Source: Caldilineaceae bacterium
GTDB taxonomy: Bacteria; Chloroflexota; Anaerolineae; Caldilineales; Caldilineaceae
Assembly (NCBI GenBank): GCA_022842065.1
Contig: JALHQH010000009.1
Coordinates: forward strand, 274,378 to 338,377
DNA length: 64,000 bases
Direction: 5' to 3'
The position numbers and the translations under genes are program-made. Below the pieces are notes generated by a model. It did not search any database and was not told the DNA's origin. It saw only the letters and a list, made by a program, of their open reading frames with translations. Below, in pieces: positions 9,859-18,924 of the stretch. Each line of letters begins with the position of its first letter. The first letter of the stretch is position 1.

Positions 9859-9935
9859 CCGCGTTCCTCATCTTGCGGGAGCCCATAGGCACCCTGTCAC
9901 CCAGTCACCCTGTCACCCCTTCACCCTGTCACCCT

Positions 9936-10093
9936 GTGATACTGTTGCACTATCTTACAACGGGATTCAAATCCCGGCCTGACAACGAGAAGCCGCCGCA
10001 GCGGCTGAGAAAACGATCCTAGCCGCTGAGGCGGCTTCTCGCTGTTAGCAAGGGGTTTTAACCCCATTGCGTAAGATAGTGCAACAGTATCAC
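9936..10093. mobile_element. Palindromic MITE-like element, 23-bp inverted repeats
   Basis: GTGATACTGTTGCACTATCT... (9936-9958) is perfectly inverted at 10071-10093. Inside is a second symmetrical hairpin (GAGAAGCCGCC / GGCGGCTTCTC). It interrupts the TCACCCTG-type array, which continues on the far side. No ORF is present. Confidence 0.75.
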
Positions 10094-10256
10094 CCAGTCA
10101 CCCTGTCACAGGTGTCACAGGTGTCACAAATAAATTAAGATAGACGCTATTGTATCATAAGCTAAACCAGTAAGGGTTAATCATTTGCTTACAAATTAAT
10201 TAATCTTCCTGACGCTATTTACATGTTTTCGTTGCGTTTTGGATGCGATTGACCAC

Positions 10257-10285
10257 TTGACAGGTCGATAACCGCTACATATATT
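10257..10285 (+). promoter_or_regulatory. Sigma70-like promoter
   Basis: TTGACA (10257-10262), 17-bp spacer, TATATT (10280-10285). It points towards the glycosyltransferase/RiPP locus but is about 700 bp upstream of the first clear start codon, so its link to that locus is a guess. Confidence 0.4.
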
Positions 10286-10669
10286 ATACGACAGATAGTT
10301 TGATTACGGCTTTTGTTGTAGATTGCCTGTTGAGATTACGAAAATGCACATACAAATTACGAAAATTCGTATTTGGCCTTTCTGCCGATGACGAGGACTA
10401 CACGCCATTCGCGCCTGCTTCACCAATCGCTGCCACATAACACCCTCATTACTGACCGCGACACCGCACCCTGATTATTCCGTTGGTCTATTGCGTTTCT
10501 ATACCAATCGTAAATCATCTCCTCGGCACAGTGCCACAGGCTGAAGCCCTCTGGCTGATAGGCGGAGCCCTGCTAAAGCAGGCTATAACAGGCGTGCGCT
10601 TTCGCTCAGCTTTGCTGAGCAGGCGGTGCATCGGGAACCCGTTGGGGCAGCGCTGATATACCGAAACAA

Positions 10670-10805
10670 TAACTACTAACCCCTCCCTAACCCTCCCCAG
10701 TTTGGGGAGGGAACCTCGAGCTCCCAGCTAGATCCCCTCCCTTAGCAGGGGAGCGCGCCTAAAAGGCAACCGCTTCTAGGCGCGGGAGGGGTGGCTTGGT
10801 AGTTA
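10670..10805. repeat. GC-rich repeat shared with 40018-40150
   Basis: The two sites share CTTAGCAGGGGAGCG, then GGCAACCGCT, then CTAGGCGCGGGAGGGG (with one-base variations), embedded in GGGAGG/CCTCCC symmetrical surroundings. This is a dispersed non-coding repeat family. Confidence 0.6.
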
Positions 10806-11000
10806 CCCGAAACCATTATTTAATGTCCATAATGCTGGCTGCGGTAGCGGCGTGGGCGCAGGCCGCGTGCCCATCGGCTCAACGCGACAAGGATAAGGAC
10901 AACGTATGACGCAAACAGAATTTTGTCCGTACACATCAACAAAACGCTGTCCCAGACGTTAATGAAGGGGAACGCTACATGGAGAAGGAGTTGAGTCGTT

Positions 11001-13469
11001 ATGAACGTTAAAGCCTATCGGCTGTATGACCAGGCCGTCAAGTTGCAGCCCGCGAGCGAGCGGGGACCAGCGGGCAAGCGCCATTCAGCCCACGCCGATG
11101 AGTTAGCCCTGGATAGCGCTCATCAGTTAGGGTGGGTGTTGCTCTGCCCGCTGGCTTTCGCGGCCACCTGGAACGGGGGACCACGCCCAGAGGACATTGA
11201 AATCAGCCTGGAAGGGGCAAGCCGTGATGAGGTGCCCGCTGGGCCGATCTTTGTCCAAAGCCAAATCGGGGACGGACTGCTCACCTTTTATCCGGGCTAC
11301 CAATTCAAGAGCGAGGGTGAGGATCTCTTATGGGTGCGCGGCCCGCTCAATGCACCTAAGGATGGCCTCTATCCACTCGAACAGATCGTCGATACCTCGC
11401 TGTTGCCTGGCACCGTGACCATGCAGTGGCAATTTACCTGTCCGCACCAAACCGTTCGCTTCGCCGCCGGCGAGCCGTTCGCCACGCTGCTGCTCTACCC
11501 CAAAGCCGGTCTGGAAACCGTGAACGTCGAGGTGATTCAGCGGGAGGACAATGCAGCGACTTACGAGCAAGCTTTCCAACAGGCGGTCGATAGCCCCGCC
11601 ATGCGCGAACTCTTTCTGCGGCTGGGCGCCACGCCCGATGAATCGCGCCAGCCAAGCGCCGTACGCAGCAACACCCCGCACCCTACGCTCAAGTCGGCAT
11701 GGATGGCCCAACTCACCAATCCGCCGCCGGTAAGTTGCATCTGCCCAACGTATGGGCGCGTGGGACTGCTGGAAGAGGCGATCTACGCCTTCTTGCAACA
11801 GGATTACCCCGGCCCCAAAGAATTGATCGTCCTCAATGATTATGACCAGCAGACGCTTGCATTCGACCACCCCGAGGTACGCATTATCAACCTGCCCAAC
11901 CGTTTCCATTCGGTGGGTGAAAAGTATAAGGCTGCGGTGGCTTTGGCGTCACATGACCTGATCTTTGTCTGGCACGATGATGACATCTACCTGCCCCACC
12001 GGCTCTCTTATGTCGTGGCCCATTGCGATCAGAATAAAGCATTTTTCAAAGCCGATAAGGCCTGGTGCTGGAATGATGGCAAACTGAGCGGTCCAGAACA
12101 GAATACCTTTCATGGTGGCAGTTGTTGCCGCCGCGACCTCTTCAGCAAAGTGCATGGCTATCCGCATATCAACAATTGCTATGACATCGAATTTGAACAG
12201 CTCTGCCAAGCAGAAGCGCCGAACGCGTTTCGCATTCACCCCATCCAACCGGCGGATATCTACTACATCTACCGCTGGAGTGGGACAAATGCCTATCACC
12301 TGAGTGCAATGGGTGCGGATGGACAAGAACAGCAGAAGGTGGTGGCGTATGTCGCGCAGCAAGCGGCGCGCGGGCAGATCCCACAAGGGCAGATCCAGTT
12401 AAAGCCGCACTGGAAGAGCGACTATCCTGCGCTCGTCCAGTGCCAGTTGGCAACGTTCCCGGCCCAAAAGAATGACAACGGGAAAGAAGGAGAGGAGATC
12501 CCGTATCCGCCCCCGTTCCATGTCATTCCACCGCCGCCGCCGCTGCCCGCCGCCCAGGTGGACCAGCTCTTCCGGGGCGACTATCCGCTGCGCATCAGCG
12601 TGATCTTGCCAGCGGCCAATGAGTCGGTGTTGCTCAAACGCACCCTGGATCAATTTGTGGCGACGCTGCCAGAGAACAGTGAAGTGATTGTCGTTGATAA
12701 CGGCTCGACCGATGGCAGTGCAGACTTTCTGATAGATGGAGCGTATGAGAACGTTCATCTCATCCAGACACCCGATCACTTGGGCGTGGCCGGGGCGCGC
12801 AACCGCGGGCTGGTCCAGGCGCAGGGTGAGATTGTGGTCTTTGCCGACGCTCATCTCGATCTGCCCGAACGCTGGTGGCAACCCATCGCCTGCATGCTCC
12901 AGCGGCCAGAAGTGGGGGTGGTTGGTCCCGGCATTGGGGTGATGGGCCTGCCGCAAGCCCCCGCCGCCTGTGGGCAGCGGATTGCCGAAGCCAAGCTGCG
13001 GGTGGAATGGCTGCCCTGGAAGAGCGTTGAACCTTACCCCGTGCCGAGCTTAGGCGGCGGTTTTATGGCCATGCGCCACGCCACGCTCAAGCAGGCTGGG
13101 GCCTTTGATGCCGGCATGCCACAGTGGGGGTCGGAGGATCTGGAGATCTGTGTACGCTACTGGCTTTTGGGCTATGAAGTGTGGGTGGCGCCGGCGGTGA
13201 CCGTGTTGCACTACTTCCGCAAATCCAATCCCTACAAGGTCAGCTGGGGTGCGGTTACGCACAATCTACTGCGCGTGGCGCTGCTGCATTTCAGCCAGCC
13301 GCGCATGACCCGCGTCATCAATGCGCTGAAAAGCGACGGCAACTTTGCCCAAGCCATGGCCTATGCCGCGGCGAGCGATGTCTGGCAGCAACGGGCCGCA
13401 TTCGCCGCCCGCCGCGTGCATGATGACGATTGGCTGTTTGAGAAATTCGCCGATTGTTGTGAAGTGTAA
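11001..13469 (+). CDS. DUF6065-like domain fused to two GT2 glycosyltransferase domains
   Basis: 822 aa. The N-terminal ~215 residues resemble DUF6065 (HQLGWVLLCPLAFAATWNGG, later LLWVRGPLNAPKDGLYPLE), a family of unknown function that I recall near RiPP genes. A first family-2 glycosyltransferase follows (VSCICPTYGRVGLLEEAI; DxD-type VWHDDDIYLPHRL). After a Pro-rich linker comes a second (ISVILPAANES; EVIVVDNGSTDGS; FADAHLDLP; acceptor-side WGSEDLEICVRYW). GGAGAAGGAG 10 bases upstream supports the ATG. It heads the plus-strand locus that includes the RiPP genes and probably transfers sugars to a protein, peptide or glycan. Substrate is not inferable from sequence. Confidence 0.85.
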   Translation: MNVKAYRLYDQAVKLQPASERGPAGKRHSAHADELALDSAHQLGWVLLCPLAFAATWNGGPRPEDIEISLEGASRDEVPAGPIFVQSQIGDGLLTFYPGYQFKSEGEDLLWVRGPLNAPKDGLYPLEQIVDTSLLPGTVTMQWQFTCPHQTVRFAAGEPFATLLLYPKAGLETVNVEVIQREDNAATYEQAFQQAVDSPAMRELFLRLGATPDESRQPSAVRSNTPHPTLKSAWMAQLTNPPPVSCICPTYGRVGLLEEAIYAFLQQDYPGPKELIVLNDYDQQTLAFDHPEVRIINLPNRFHSVGEKYKAAVALASHDLIFVWHDDDIYLPHRLSYVVAHCDQNKAFFKADKAWCWNDGKLSGPEQNTFHGGSCCRRDLFSKVHGYPHINNCYDIEFEQLCQAEAPNAFRIHPIQPADIYYIYRWSGTNAYHLSAMGADGQEQQKVVAYVAQQAARGQIPQGQIQLKPHWKSDYPALVQCQLATFPAQKNDNGKEGEEIPYPPPFHVIPPPPPLPAAQVDQLFRGDYPLRISVILPAANESVLLKRTLDQFVATLPENSEVIVVDNGSTDGSADFLIDGAYENVHLIQTPDHLGVAGARNRGLVQAQGEIVVFADAHLDLPERWWQPIACMLQRPEVGVVGPGIGVMGLPQAPAACGQRIAEAKLRVEWLPWKSVEPYPVPSLGGGFMAMRHATLKQAGAFDAGMPQWGSEDLEICVRYWLLGYEVWVAPAVTVLHYFRKSNPYKVSWGAVTHNLLRVALLHFSQPRMTRVINALKSDGNFAQAMAYAAASDVWQQRAAFAARRVHDDDWLFEKFADCCEV

Positions 13470-13570
13470 AGCATGACAGGATGACAAGGTGACATGTTCA
13501 CCCCTTCACCCCTTCACCTTGTCATCTTGTCATCCTATCAGCCTGTCATCCTCAAGGGAGAGCTTGAATC

Positions 13571-14350
13571 ATGGAAAACCAACCACCGGTCAGTTGCATC
13601 TGCCCGACCTATGGCCGCCCGCAACTGCTGGAAGAAGCCATTTACTCGTTCCTGCTTCAGGACTATGAGGGGCGCAAAGAACTGATCGTCTTGAATGACT
13701 ACAGCGGGCAAACGCTGCACTTTGATCACCCTGAGGTGCAGGTGATCAACTGTCCCAAACGCTTCCGCACCCTTGGCGAGAAGATGAATGTGGCGGTCGC
13801 CCTGGCCGCGCACGATCTGCTCTTTGTCTGGGATGACGATGACATCTACTTGCCCCACCGGCTGCACTTTTCCGTGGAGCACTTTGAGCGGCAAAAAGGC
13901 TTCTTCAAACCCGACAAGGCTTGGTTTTGGACGCACGGTGAGTTGCATGCCCCGTGCCAAAACCTTTTTCACGCCGGGAGTTGTTGGTCACGCCGACTGT
14001 TTGATGGCGTGCGCGGCTATGTAGCTGAAGGCACCGGCTCCGATCTCATCTTTGAGGAGCGCCTGGACAAGCACTTTCCTGGCTCCATCGAGCCTTATGC
14101 CATCAGGCCAGAAGAGATCTACTACATCTATCGCTGGGGCACCGGCTCCTATCACATAAGCGGCTTTGGTCATTACAAAGCCGGCGAAAACGTAGGCCAT
14201 GATCAGGTGGAGTCTTTTGTCCAACAACAGGTAAGCCGGGGTGAGATCCAGCAAGGATCCATCCCGTTACAGCCACACTGGAAAACCGACTATCGGCAGT
14301 TGGTCTCCAGCTATATCGCAACCCGCGCCGCGCAGCAAGAGCAACCTTAG
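13571..14350 (+). CDS. GT2-family glycosyltransferase
   Basis: 259 aa, single GT-A fold domain. It begins PPVSCICPTYGRPQLLEEAI and has the nucleotide-sugar/metal motif VWDDDDIYLPHRL. It is a close paralogue of the first GT2 domain of the preceding fusion: the blocks KELIVLNDY, FDHPEV and DIYLPHRL are shared almost word for word. It therefore looks like a domain duplication. No membrane segment. The start follows GGGAGAGCTTGAATC. It is separated from the fusion gene by ~100 bp containing TTCACCCC-type repeats but is probably in the same transcription unit. Confidence 0.88.
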   Translation: MENQPPVSCICPTYGRPQLLEEAIYSFLLQDYEGRKELIVLNDYSGQTLHFDHPEVQVINCPKRFRTLGEKMNVAVALAAHDLLFVWDDDDIYLPHRLHFSVEHFERQKGFFKPDKAWFWTHGELHAPCQNLFHAGSCWSRRLFDGVRGYVAEGTGSDLIFEERLDKHFPGSIEPYAIRPEEIYYIYRWGTGSYHISGFGHYKAGENVGHDQVESFVQQQVSRGEIQQGSIPLQPHWKTDYRQLVSSYIATRAAQQEQP

Positions 14351-14381
14351 AGATGACCTGAGACATGCGTGATCCCAATTT

Positions 14382-14458
14382 GGTAGGGGCATGAGGTCGG
14401 GCGGGAGAGAGCTACGCTTCTTTCGAGAGCGTGTTCCACTGTACCTCATGCCCCTACC
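14382..14458. repeat. Hairpin with 16-bp perfect arms
   Basis: GGTAGGGGCATGAGGT (14382-14397) is inverted at 14443-14458 with a 45-base loop. It lies between the glycosyltransferase and the PqqD-fusion gene. It could attenuate read-through or be another small palindromic element. No T run follows. Confidence 0.55.
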
Positions 14459-14593
14459 CCTGGTGCATAAAATTCGGGATGACTTATGCATGGGTTCCTG
14501 CCGGCGCGAAAGGAGGTGTGATTGACAACAGAATAAGGTCTGAGCAGCGTAAGTAGTTTTCTTTCATCATCATCACAATCAGGAGTTAGACAA

Positions 14594-15910
14594 ATGACCA
14601 ATCCACGAAGAAGGGCAACCATCGTCAGCGAAGCGGTGGGCGATGGGCTGGGCATCTTTGACGCCCAGTTGCAAAAATCCTATGTCCTCAACGCCACCGC
14701 AGCGCTGGTCTTCCAACACTGCGACGGACAGACCACGCCCCAGCAGTTGACGGAACGCTTGTGCCAGAAGTTCAACGTCCCGCGCAACCAGGCCGAGCAG
14801 TTGCTGTGGCTGGCCTTGGAGGACTTGGAGAAAGCCAATTTGCTCCAGGAGAAGATCACCACGACGCAAGCGCCGCGGCCCATGATCACCCGCCGGCAAG
14901 CGCTGACCGCCTTTGCCGCCGCCGGTCTGTCGCTGGCCTTGATGCCTATGATGTCATCGGTAATGCTCGCTCAAAATCCGCCGACGACGACGACTGGGGG
15001 GCCGAATCCGCCTCCGCCTCCGCCTCCGCCGACGACGACGACCGGGGGGCCGAATCCGCCTCCACCTCCGCCTCCGTCGACCGAAATCGACGTGCAGGGC
15101 AACGGCGTCAGCATCACCAGCGGCGACAGCACGCCCAGCACCACCGATGGCACGGACTTCGGCAGCGTGGATGCGACCAGCGGCACCCTGGCGCGCACCT
15201 TCACCATTCGCAATACGGGCACGGGCGCGCTCACCCTGAGCGGGTCACCGCTGGTGGCGCTGAGTGGGACGAATGTGGGCGACTTCACGGTCACGACCCA
15301 ACCCGCCGGCAGTGTGGCGGCGAGTGGCAGCACCACTTTCCAGATCATCTTTGACCCTAGCGCGGTGGGCCTCCGCACGGCCACGGTGACGATTGCCAAC
15401 AACGACAGCAACGAAGGCAGCTATACCTTTGCCATCCAGGGTACAGGGGCGCAACAGCTCCAGCCCACCAGCCAGTTGACGCAACAGGCGGGCTACACGC
15501 AAAGCTGCACGTCGAACGTCCCAGGGGCGACGCCGTATGTGCGCACCTGCACCCTCGCCTTCACGCTCAAGAACACCAGCGGCGGGCCGTTGCAAGTCAA
15601 TTACTATCAGGCCACAACGGTCAGCAGCCATCTTTATGTGCTCAATGGGACGCCGAATCCCGGTCAGGTGGGCACGGTGGTGACGGGGGCGGGCAGCGTG
15701 GCGAACAACGCCACCTTCCAACCCTCGTTCACCCTGGGCTTGCAGAGCAACACGGCCTACACCCTACGCTTCAAGGTCTATGGTTATGCCGACGGCGGTG
15801 GCTTCGCTGCCGCCAGGGCGCAGGCGGTAGAGTTGGGCACCTTCAAGGCCACCATCACGCCGGATGGGGCCGATGGGTTCCAGCTTTTCTTGCCGGTGAT
15901 CCAGCAGTAA
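14594..15910 (+). CDS. PqqD-like domain fused to Tat-type signal and secreted ASH-like domain
   Basis: 438 aa with an unusual order. Residues ~1-95 match the PqqD/RiPP-recognition pattern ([22 protein letters not shown], then [10 protein letters not shown]). Residues ~98-125 form a twin-arginine-like signal ([19 protein letters not shown]...MLAQ). A duplicated [15 protein letters not shown] linker follows. From residue ~160 an ASH/choice-of-anchor-D-like domain appears ([44 protein letters not shown]), then a second beta-rich domain. The protein ends [25 protein letters not shown] precedes the ATG. It is in line with the RiPP-type genes. It may tether a modified peptide or be itself a substrate; both are guesses. 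Confidence 0.82.
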   Translation: MTNPRRRATIVSEAVGDGLGIFDAQLQKSYVLNATAALVFQHCDGQTTPQQLTERLCQKFNVPRNQAEQLLWLALEDLEKANLLQEKITTTQAPRPMITRRQALTAFAAAGLSLALMPMMSSVMLAQNPPTTTTGGPNPPPPPPPPTTTTGGPNPPPPPPPSTEIDVQGNGVSITSGDSTPSTTDGTDFGSVDATSGTLARTFTIRNTGTGALTLSGSPLVALSGTNVGDFTVTTQPAGSVAASGSTTFQIIFDPSAVGLRTATVTIANNDSNEGSYTFAIQGTGAQQLQPTSQLTQQAGYTQSCTSNVPGATPYVRTCTLAFTLKNTSGGPLQVNYYQATTVSSHLYVLNGTPNPGQVGTVVTGAGSVANNATFQPSFTLGLQSNTAYTLRFKVYGYADGGGFAAARAQAVELGTFKATITPDGADGFQLFLPVIQQ

Positions 15911-15918
15911 CCATGCGC

Positions 15919-16059
15919 CCCACCCTAACCCTCACTGCCATTAAGTTAAGCGAGTACTGCGCATCCCCAGATGCGCAGCCCAGTGAGACGGGATCAGCGT
16001 CTAGGGACGCTGCGTACACGTTCCGCCCTTAACTTAATGGCAGTGAGGGTTAGGATGGG
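15919..16059. mobile_element. Palindromic element, 27-bp perfect inverted repeats
   Basis: CCTAACCCTCACTGCCATTA... (15924-15950) is perfectly inverted at 16028-16054. With one mismatch the arms extend outward through CCCCA. The core carries a smaller GCGCATC/GATGCGC hairpin. Related, decayed copies lie at 56256-56600. It sits between the PqqD fusion and the candidate precursor gene. Confidence 0.75.
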
Positions 16060-16090
16060 GCCGTTTCTCAACAGAAAGGATTGATAGCAG

Positions 16091-16279
16091 ATGAACAATT
16101 CCCACACCGTGACCGGGCCAACCAGCTCCGTCACCCCCAATACGCAAACCGCGCCGCTGCCCGCAGCACCCGCGGCCAAGGCGCCGTTTGTCCCGCCCCT
16201 GCTGACTAAACAGGGCAAGGTCGCGGCCATTACCCAATTTGGCGGTTCCGGGATTGAGCCGCCGCCAGACGAGCCATAG
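16091..16279 (+). CDS. Candidate RiPP (lasso-like) precursor peptide, 62 aa
   Basis: The peptide has a Thr/Ala/Pro-rich leader and the segment PLLTKQGKVAAITQFGGSG. That segment fits the lasso-leader signature PxLxxxGxΦxxxT (Pro-Leu-Leu, Gly four residues after the first Leu, Val at +2, Thr at +6 of Gly). If cleavage falls two residues after the Thr start, as in lasso precursors, the core would be FGGSGIEPPPDEP, with Glu7 as a possible ring acceptor and one Ser as a possible phosphorylation site. AAAGGA lies upstream of the ATG. It is followed by kinase, sulfotransferase, PqqD and B2-protease genes. Short peptides are easy to over-call; the gene neighbourhood is what makes it credible. Confidence 0.7.
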   Translation: MNNSHTVTGPTSSVTPNTQTAPLPAAPAAKAPFVPPLLTKQGKVAAITQFGGSGIEPPPDEP

Positions 16280-16750
16280 TCACGCATCACCATTCAATAG
16301 GAATTTGCAGGTCATCGCGGCCAGCGTGACAGCGATGGTTAACCCGACATGACGGGACTAGCGCAACTTGTTACGCTATGAGTTCACTGACACTGTACTA
16401 GGTTCTGTTGACATTTCAATTTTACAGGGTTGAAACCCGCCGCTATACGCAAATCAGAATGAGACCCCTAGTTTCGGTCAGCGTGCGTCGCACTGACCAA
16501 AGAATCTAGCGGACTGGAAACAGTTGGCGGTCAGTGCGACGCACGCGATCCCGTTAGCCAGCAAAACGCCGGTTCTCAACTTGACTTCAGTATAACACCG
16601 AAAAGCCGGCCAATTTATTGGCCGTTTTAGCAAATGTCAACAGAACCTAGTAAACAGAGACGCGCCGGCCATACGAGAGCCATCTTTGCCCAGCGTAGCG
16701 ATAAGGTAAATCACGTTGCTACGCTGGGCGCAAAACTGTTTCTCACGCCT
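16280..16750. other. Intergenic region with a large palindromic element
   Basis: The first ~115 bp show nothing. 16396-16652 is a palindromic element. 16689-16731 holds another inverted repeat (GCCCAGCGTAGC / GCTACGCTGGGC) just before the kinase start. The open frame can be extended upstream to 16634, but that start codon lies inside the element's terminal repeat. Confidence 0.6.
16396..16652. mobile_element. Palindromic MITE-like element, 21-bp inverted repeats
   Basis: TACTAGGTTCTGTTGACATTT... (16396-16416) is perfectly inverted at 16632-16652. The interior holds a second symmetrical pair (GCGTGCGTCGCACTGACC / GGTCAGTGCGACGCACGC). There is no transposase and no clear target duplication. 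It separates the candidate precursor from the kinase gene. Confidence 0.72.
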
Positions 16751-17911
16751 ATGCACACACAAACCTATCGCTTTAGCCCGCTCACCGTCCAAGTGCAGAG
16801 CGCCACCCTCGCCCAGCATCAACAGCTTGCCGCCTGTTGGCAGCAATTATTTCGCATCGCACCAGCTGATCCCAATCTGCCGGCCATGACCGTGACGGAC
16901 GGGGCGGGGACGCGGGATGGCGCGACGATTGGCGTCACCCTCTGGCCTGCGCCGCGCCAGGCGAAGATGCCCCCCTTGTCCGCCAACGCGCTGGTAGCAA
17001 GCTTTGGCCATGTCCAGATTTGGCAAACGGACCAAGGTTGGCACTACACCTGTGGCCGTACGCACCTCCAGATCGAAGCCGGGCTGGCGCAGGCCGTCGG
17101 TTATCTGGCCGCGGACTTTGGCAATTATCTGTTGGCCGAGCAGCGCGGCTTCTGGCAGAGCATCTTCTTTGTCCTGGCGCGACGGGCGGGTTGTTACTTC
17201 CTGCACGCTAACGCGCTTTGTCCGCCCCCCGCCACTCGCGCCTCGGCCGGGCCAGCCCCCGGCGTCTTGTTCGTGGGTGATTGTGGCGCAGGCAAGACTA
17301 CCGTGAGCCTGAGCCTGATCAAGGCCGGTTGGCGCTACGTCAGCGATGACAGTGTCATGCTCCAAATGGTCGATGCGGGGGCCGCTACACCTTCCCGGAA
17401 GGGGCCACACTTAGTTCCGTATCGGGAAATTGATCTGGCCCCTTCCGGGAAGGTTGGCGCGATCGCGGCCCATGCTGTGCGCCGGGGCTTTGCCTGTACG
17501 CAGCAAACGGCAGCGCGCTGGCCCTGGTTAGCGGCGCTGCTGGCCGGTGGACCGCTGCTGGATGGGCGTAAAACCCTGATCGATTTGGATCGCCTCGATC
17601 CAACCAGCTTTGTCCCCTGTTGCCGGCCGCGGCTGCTCTTGTTTCCGCGCATCAGCGGCGCGGCGCAGAGCCAGGTGACCCCGTTGACCCCGGCCCAAAG
17701 CTTCAGCGCGCTGTTGGGCCAACCGCACAATGGTCTGCTGATGGAGCCAACGCTGACCCCCGCGCTGCTCACGCTCTTCCAAGCCTTGGTGGCGCAGACG
17801 TGCGGCTATCAACTTGATTTGGGCTGGGATGTCTTTACCGAACCGGCGCAGGTCAGCACTTTGCTTTTGTGCGCCCTCTCTACCCCCACCCCGGAGGCAC
17901 CCGCGATATGA
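16751..17911 (+). CDS. HPr-kinase-like (HprK-related) peptide kinase
   Basis: 386 aa. The C-terminal half carries an HprK/PEPCK-type P-loop (VLFVGDCGAGKTTVSLSL) followed by the acidic pair in RYVSDDSVML. HprK-like kinases in lasso-type loci phosphorylate the precursor (paeninodin is the known case). The N-terminal ~170 residues are divergent and mixed alpha/beta. I start it at the ATG at 16751 (MHTQTYRFSP...), because the 39 extra codons from 16634 come from the palindromic element and its flank. Its stop overlaps the sulfotransferase ATG by 4 bases, so the two are coupled. The likely substrate is the Ser of the candidate precursor, an inference. Confidence 0.82.
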   Translation: MHTQTYRFSPLTVQVQSATLAQHQQLAACWQQLFRIAPADPNLPAMTVTDGAGTRDGATIGVTLWPAPRQAKMPPLSANALVASFGHVQIWQTDQGWHYTCGRTHLQIEAGLAQAVGYLAADFGNYLLAEQRGFWQSIFFVLARRAGCYFLHANALCPPPATRASAGPAPGVLFVGDCGAGKTTVSLSLIKAGWRYVSDDSVMLQMVDAGAATPSRKGPHLVPYREIDLAPSGKVGAIAAHAVRRGFACTQQTAARWPWLAALLAGGPLLDGRKTLIDLDRLDPTSFVPCCRPRLLLFPRISGAAQSQVTPLTPAQSFSALLGQPHNGLLMEPTLTPALLTLFQALVAQTCGYQLDLGWDVFTEPAQVSTLLLCALSTPTPEAPAI

Positions 17912-18870
17912 CTTGGCCCACCTTTATTGTGCTGGGCGCGCCGCGCACGGGTACCACCGCGCTCTATGCGGCCTTGCGCCAACACCCGCAGATCCGCATG
18001 AGCCGCATCAAGGAGCCGAACTTCTTTGCCTATGGCGAACTGGCGGCGCTGCCTTTTCAGGGACCAGCCGTGCCGTGGATGGCGGCACGCGTGGCAACTA
18101 CCCGCGCCGCTTATCAGGCGCTTTTGGCGGCGCCCCCCACCGTGGGGGGGACGGCGGCGGGGACGCTTGAAGCTGAGTCGCGTGAACCCGTGGCGTTGGG
18201 GGAAGCGTCGATGACGAATTTCCTGCCACGCGCCTGTGCGCGCATTCACCAGTACGCACCGACTGCCAAACTGATTGTCATATTGCGCCACCCGGCCGAG
18301 CGTGCGTATTCGCAATTTGTCCATGCCCGCCACATGGGGTGGGAGCCGTTGCCCAATTTTGCTGTGGCGCTGGCCGCCGAACCCAGCCGCTTCCAGCAAC
18401 AGTGGATTCCGCCCTTTTACTATCGCTATTTCAGCGAGTATGCGGCCCGCCTGGCACCCTATTTCGCCACCTTTCCGCGCGCACAAATTCGTATTTATCG
18501 CTATGAAGCGTGGCGTATGACGCCACAGATGGTGTTACACGATCTCTTCACCTGGCTTGGCGTTGACCCCACCTTCACCCCGCATGTCAATCCGCGGCTG
18601 AATGCCGGTCAACTGCCTCGCCCCTGGTTGCAACCCCTGTTGCGCGCGCGCAGGTGGGGCAAACCGTGGCTGCAGCGCTTGCTCTCCCAGCTGATCCCAC
18701 CGACATGGCGAGCCGCGGTAACGCAGCCGGTCAGGCAACGGACGCTGGCACCACCACCCGCCTTGGCCCCGGCGCTGCGCCGCCAACTTATGGCCGCGGT
18801 TCGCCCGGATCTAGCGCAACTGCAAAGTCTGCTCGACCAAGATTTTTCCGACTGGCTGGTGGCGGCATAG
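17908..18870 (+). CDS. Sulfotransferase
   Basis: 320 aa PAPS-dependent sulfotransferase. The 5'-phosphosulfate loop is FIVLGAPRTGTTALYAAL near the N-terminus, and the 3'-phosphate site is LIVILRHPAERAYSQFVHAR (RxPxxRxxS pattern). The ATG at 17908 overlaps the kinase stop (ATGA) and has GGAGG upstream. The ATG at 17869 would overlap the kinase by 43 bases and is less likely. Position in a kinase-PqqD-B2 cluster suggests it modifies the peptide or an attached sugar. The candidate core has no Tyr, so Ser/Thr or sugar sulfation would be needed if the peptide is the target. Confidence 0.9.
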   Translation: MTWPTFIVLGAPRTGTTALYAALRQHPQIRMSRIKEPNFFAYGELAALPFQGPAVPWMAARVATTRAAYQALLAAPPTVGGTAAGTLEAESREPVALGEASMTNFLPRACARIHQYAPTAKLIVILRHPAERAYSQFVHARHMGWEPLPNFAVALAAEPSRFQQQWIPPFYYRYFSEYAARLAPYFATFPRAQIRIYRYEAWRMTPQMVLHDLFTWLGVDPTFTPHVNPRLNAGQLPRPWLQPLLRARRWGKPWLQRLLSQLIPPTWRAAVTQPVRQRTLAPPPALAPALRRQLMAAVRPDLAQLQSLLDQDFSDWLVAA

Positions 18871-18924
18871 GTATGCCAACTTACCCAATCTGCCAACATA
18901 ACTACCAAGAAAGGTCTTTGTTTT

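Larger units (their letters stand above)
9747..11000. other. 1.25-kb intergenic region rich in repeats
   Basis: No convincing gene is seen. It contains an 8-bp tandem repeat array (9813-9858), a TCACCCTG-type array, a 158-bp palindromic element (9936-10093), a sigma70-like promoter (10257-10285) and a repeat shared with 40018-40150 (10670-10805). Just before the glycosyltransferase gene a short ORF, 10906-10962 (18 codons, preceded by AAGGATAAGGA), could be a leader peptide but is unsupported otherwise. Confidence 0.6.

Noticed and set aside
9813..9935. Possible CRISPR array
   Set aside because: The units are contiguous 8-bp tandem repeats without spacers.
10906..10962. 18-codon ORF with a ribosome-like site before the glycosyltransferase
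   Set aside because: Too short and without conserved features; a leader-peptide role is speculative.
16634..16750. Upstream extension of the HprK-like kinase
   Set aside because: The start codon lies in the terminal repeat of a palindromic element; the extension looks non-coding.
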